Assembly (NCBI GenBank): GCA_029855925.1
Contig: JAGSHP010000070.1
Location: 1 to 8,676 of the forward strand
Length of the DNA: 8,676 nt
From: Candidatus Thorarchaeota archaeon
GTDB taxonomy: Archaea > Asgardarchaeota > Thorarchaeia > Thorarchaeales > Thorarchaeaceae
Direction: 5' to 3'
How positions within the stretch are numbered: position 1 is the first letter of the stretch; each line of letters begins with the position of its first letter. Position numbers and translations under genes: made by a program. The notes under the pieces are model-generated. The model was not told the DNA's origin. It ran no database searches and saw only the letters and a list, made by a program, of their open reading frames with translations. Below, piece by piece: positions 6,512-8,676 of this stretch.

Positions 6512-6523
6512 GATAAGCTTATC
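6512..6523. promoter_or_regulatory. 12-bp perfect palindrome, possible promoter/operator
   Basis: GATAAGCTTATC is its own reverse complement. On the - strand its CTTATC half is placed to act as a TATA-like box with the transcript starting about 10 bases before ATG 6476, just including the GGAGGAG site. ATTCGC (6496-6501) and GCGAAT (6524-6529) form a further inverted repeat around the region. It lies in the 91-bp gap after ecfT; no clear T-rich terminator is seen there. Confidence 0.35.
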
Positions 6524-6567
6524 GCGAATGTCATTTTACTCTACGAACCAAAGTGATGGGAGCCTCT

Positions 6568-7338
6568 TCAGAATGGAAGTTGCCAGAGCATCCAGCTTGG
6601 AAGCCCCCACCAGAACTTGAGCAACAGTACTAAGATGAGACCAACAAGCGAGATAGTCACGATAACCCAGTCCTTTCTTCTGAACTGAATCATGTCCATG
6701 TATGTGCGACCGCCACTGGCACCGAATCCACGGGACTCCATGCTCTCAGAGATGGAGAGAGCACGTCGTATCGCCACAACAATCAGTGGAACGATGATTG
6801 GAACAATATTGCGGATTCGTTTGATGAGATTGCCTTTGTCGAGCTCGACCCCACGGGATTTCTGGGCGTCCATAATAGCATAGGCGTCTTGACCAAGAGT
6901 CGGAACATAGCGCATTGCCATGCTCACCGCAAGAGCAAACTCGTACTTCACATGCATCTTGATGAGAGCCTGAGAGAGCTCATCGGGGTGCACTGTGAGA
7001 AAGAAGAAGGAAAAGGAGGTCATCATTGCCAACAGACGAAGCGCCAGGGAGACCGAACGAGAGAATGGTGTTGGATCTGTGGAGAATAGTGTATTGAAGA
7101 CCATAATAAAGAGAACAAGCATAGCGAGACCCTTGATGTTCTTCGCCCATCTGCCGAGTGACTTTGCAGCGCCCAAGAGGGGGAGAAGAAAGAGAATGAT
7201 GAGTAAGAGGGGAATGATCTCAAGGAATAATAGAGAGATGATTCCCAGTACTGTTGAGAGAAGGAGTTTCGTACGGGGATCAAGACGGTGGATGACCGAG
7301 TCCTGACGCGTATACTTGAATATCTCCAGAAACGACAT
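6568..7338 (-). CDS. ecfT: ECF transporter transmembrane component EcfT (CbiQ family)
   Basis: A 256-aa integral membrane protein that connects the two ATPases of an energy-coupling-factor importer to a substrate-binding S subunit. The N-terminal LDPRTKLLL (19-27) is the family hallmark. Hydrophobic segments lie at about 25-55, 70-85, 96-115, 133-148 and 224-245. The two cytoplasmic coupling helices each end in the family's ARG-type signature, here as SRG: AQKSRG (158-163) and SMESRGFG (199-206). These insert into grooves of the ATPases. The ATG is 3 bp after the stop of the preceding ecfA, with AGGAGGTGAG (7357-7348) inside the end of that gene, so the two are surely co-transcribed and probably translationally coupled. 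Length and motif order are normal. The substrate cannot be told from this subunit. Confidence 0.93.
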   Translation of the reverse strand: MSFLEIFKYTRQDSVIHRLDPRTKLLLSTVLGIISLLFLEIIPLLLIILFLLPLLGAAKSLGRWAKNIKGLAMLVLFIMVFNTLFSTDPTPFSRSVSLALRLLAMMTSFSFFFLTVHPDELSQALIKMHVKYEFALAVSMAMRYVPTLGQDAYAIMDAQKSRGVELDKGNLIKRIRNIVPIIVPLIVVAIRRALSISESMESRGFGASGGRTYMDMIQFRRKDWVIVTISLVGLILVLLLKFWWGLPSWMLWQLPF

Positions 7339-7341
7339 GAC

Positions 7342-8172
7342 TCAGCTCTCACCTCCTATCGCGCGAAGAATTTCGCGTTCAAGCTCAGTCACATGGGTCA
7401 ATCGCTCAGGTATACTGGGAATGATGCTATGAAGCTCGCGTGCTGCAATTGTCATCTGTGGAGGCGTCAGTGAACACATGTCTAGAACGGTCTCATTGCT
7501 GAGGACAACAGGAGTAGGGCCGTCAGCCACAATCTGCCCGTTAGCCATGGCGATAGCTCTTGGAAAGTTCTCCACAGCAAACTCGATATCATGGGTGACA
7601 ACGATGACTGTGCGCCCCTCATCATTCATCTCGCGAAGCATCTTTGCAAGACGTTTCTTCTGACGAGCGTCCTGACCAATGGTAGGCTCGTCAAGAGCCA
7701 GAATTCGTGGTTCTGTGGCAAGAATAGACGCCAATGCAACACGCTTGCGTTCACCACCAGAGAGAGAGAATGGGCGGCGTTTGGCTAAATGGGAGATCCC
7801 AAGCTTCTCGAGCGTGGTTACACATCGCTCCTCAGACTCTTCAGGTGAAAAACCAAGATTCTTGAGACCAAAGAGAATCTCCTTTTCCACAGAGTCGAGA
7901 AAGAGCTGATGGTCAGGGTCCTGCCAGACAAGGCCGATTATGCGCGAGAGCTCAGCCACCGACTTCTCACGAATGTTCATTCCATCCAGGATTACTCGAC
8001 CCTGAGAGGGGCGCAGAAGACCATTTAGATGTTTGATCAGGGTGGTCTTTCCAGCACCGTTTGTCCCCATGATGGCCACTGACTCGCCATCATCTATCTG
8101 AAGAGAAACTCCACGTAGAGCGGTGTAGATTCCATCGTAGGCGAAGTGAACGTCCTCAAAGATGATAGTCAT
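7342..8172 (-). CDS. ecfA: ECF transporter ATP-binding protein EcfA (second copy in operon)
   Basis: A 276-aa ABC ATPase that powers the ECF importer on the cytoplasmic side. All motifs are intact: Walker A GTNGAGKTT (36-44), Q-loop VWQDPDHQLF (82-91; the xPDxQLF form is typical of EcfA), signature LSGGERKRVALA (137-148), Walker B ILALDEP (157-163) and H-loop His194 (VVTHD). The C-terminal tail after residue 225, with SLTPPQMTIAARELH, is the domain through which EcfA subunits pair. The start ATG overlaps the stop of the upstream ecfA by 4 bp (ATGA), and GGGAGGTG (8191-8184) in that gene serves as ribosome site. With the upstream paralogue it should form the A-A' heterodimer that carries EcfT. 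A CbiO-type name would also fit; the sequence alone does not show cobalt or nickel specificity. Confidence 0.94.
   Translation of the reverse strand: MTIIFEDVHFAYDGIYTALRGVSLQIDDGESVAIMGTNGAGKTTLIKHLNGLLRPSQGRVILDGMNIREKSVAELSRIIGLVWQDPDHQLFLDSVEKEILFGLKNLGFSPEESEERCVTTLEKLGISHLAKRRPFSLSGGERKRVALASILATEPRILALDEPTIGQDARQKKRLAKMLREMNDEGRTVIVVTHDIEFAVENFPRAIAMANGQIVADGPTPVVLSNETVLDMCSLTPPQMTIAARELHSIIPSIPERLTHVTELEREILRAIGGES
7348..7357 (-). promoter_or_regulatory. Ribosome binding site of ecfT
   Basis: AGGAGGTGAG on the - strand, a near-perfect archaeal Shine-Dalgarno, lies within the last codons of the preceding ecfA and 9 bases before ecfT ATG 7338. Confidence 0.6.
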
Positions 8173-8675
8173 GCTATTGGTCGCACCTCCCTCATGAGTG
8201 AAGCCAGCTCTCTTCCCGTGAGAGGCACCTGTGGTAGCTCTATGCCGTGCACTTTCAGCCGCTTGTACAATTCCACAGCCTTTGGTACACCAATACCAAT
8301 CTCCTGGCAGATGTCTTGGGTGAGAATCTCCCTTGGTGCGCCATCCCGAACGATCTGTCCCTCATTCATTAGAAGGATACGAGTCGCATCCTTGGATACT
8401 ATGTCAAGTCTGTGCTCGACAACGATCACTGTCAGTCCCTGGCGATTCTGCTTGGCAATGATGTCCAGAATCTTCTTGGCGCTCCGGGGATCAAGGTTGG
8501 AGGTTGGCTCATCAGCCACCAATATCTTTGGTCTCAGAGCCAGAGTTGCAGCCAGAGCCACTCTTTGCTGCTCACCGCCCGACATCTCATGCGGGTGCTT
8601 GTCGCGCAGATGCTCCAAGTCGAGAAGATGAATCATCTCTTCGACACGTTCACGGATTTCATCGGGAGGGACTCC
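8169..8675 (-). CDS. ecfA: ECF transporter ATP-binding protein EcfA (first copy, N-terminus outside window)
   Basis: The frame is open to the window edge and gives the C-terminal 168 residues of an ABC ATPase; the part with Walker A and the Q-loop lies beyond the window. Present are the helical-domain stretch GVPPDEIRERVEEM, signature MSGGEQQRVALA, Walker B ILVADEPTSNLD and the H-loop VVEHRLD. These are followed by the EcfA-type dimerisation tail (GIGVPKAVELYKRL, then IELPQVPLTGREL). The H-loop reads EHRLD here and THDIE in its paralogue, a difference commonly seen between the two ATPases of an ECF heterodimer. The stop overlaps the next ecfA by 4 bp. Nothing of the operon promoter or any S component is visible. 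Confidence 0.93.
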   Translation of the reverse strand, partial: GVPPDEIRERVEEMIHLLDLEHLRDKHPHEMSGGEQQRVALAATLALRPKILVADEPTSNLDPRSAKKILDIIAKQNRQGLTVIVVEHRLDIVSKDATRILLMNEGQIVRDGAPREILTQDICQEIGIGVPKAVELYKRLKVHGIELPQVPLTGRELASLMREVRPIA

Positions 8676-8676
8676 C

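Noticed and set aside
8146..8631. 161-codon open frame on the + strand opposite the truncated ecfA
   Set aside because: It is antisense to an unmistakable ABC ATPase and its translation is low-complexity Ser/Arg-rich, typical of a shadow frame.

Overview
The window looks like chromosomal DNA of an archaeon with roughly balanced base composition. The evidence is short TATA-like boxes (TTTAAG, TTTATC) upstream of genes, one gene that appears leaderless, and others with strong GGAGG/GGTGA ribosome binding sites. Two adjacent genes, an endonuclease V and a urocanase, resemble the eukaryotic forms of these enzymes. Together this makes an Asgard archaeon (for example a Thorarchaeota relative) a reasonable guess, but it is inference from remembered sequences, not a database result.

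Region 1 (1-5000) is a histidine-degradation (hut) locus. It holds the 3' part of hutI (imidazolonepropionase, + strand), complete hutH (histidine ammonia-lyase, - strand) and complete hutU (urocanate hydratase, - strand). An endonuclease V gene (+ strand) lies between hutH and hutU, diverging from hutH and converging on hutU. HutH turns histidine into urocanate, HutU hydrates it to imidazolonepropionate, and HutI opens the ring to N-formimino-glutamate. The enzyme for the last step is not in the window. hutI and hutH converge with 4 bp between them. nfi and hutU converge on a hairpin that could terminate both.

Region 2 (5000-5760) holds one unrecognised soluble protein of 194 aa with a possible C-terminal TPR unit. 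Its promoter appears to be leaderless and carries a 20-bp imperfect palindrome between the TATA box and the start codon, with a second related inverted repeat upstream.

Region 3 (5760-8676), all on the - strand, is an energy-coupling-factor (ECF) transporter module: ecfA (truncated by the window edge), a second ecfA and ecfT, translationally coupled. It is followed by an unrecognised membrane protein of 238 aa that has its own candidate promoter. No substrate-binding S component is visible.

Several long open frames begin at TTG upstream of a better-supported ATG; I shortened hutH, nfi, the 194-aa gene and the membrane protein for reasons given in each entry. No tRNA, rRNA, CRISPR array, insertion sequence or other mobile element was seen, and there is no gene-free stretch longer than about 140 bp.
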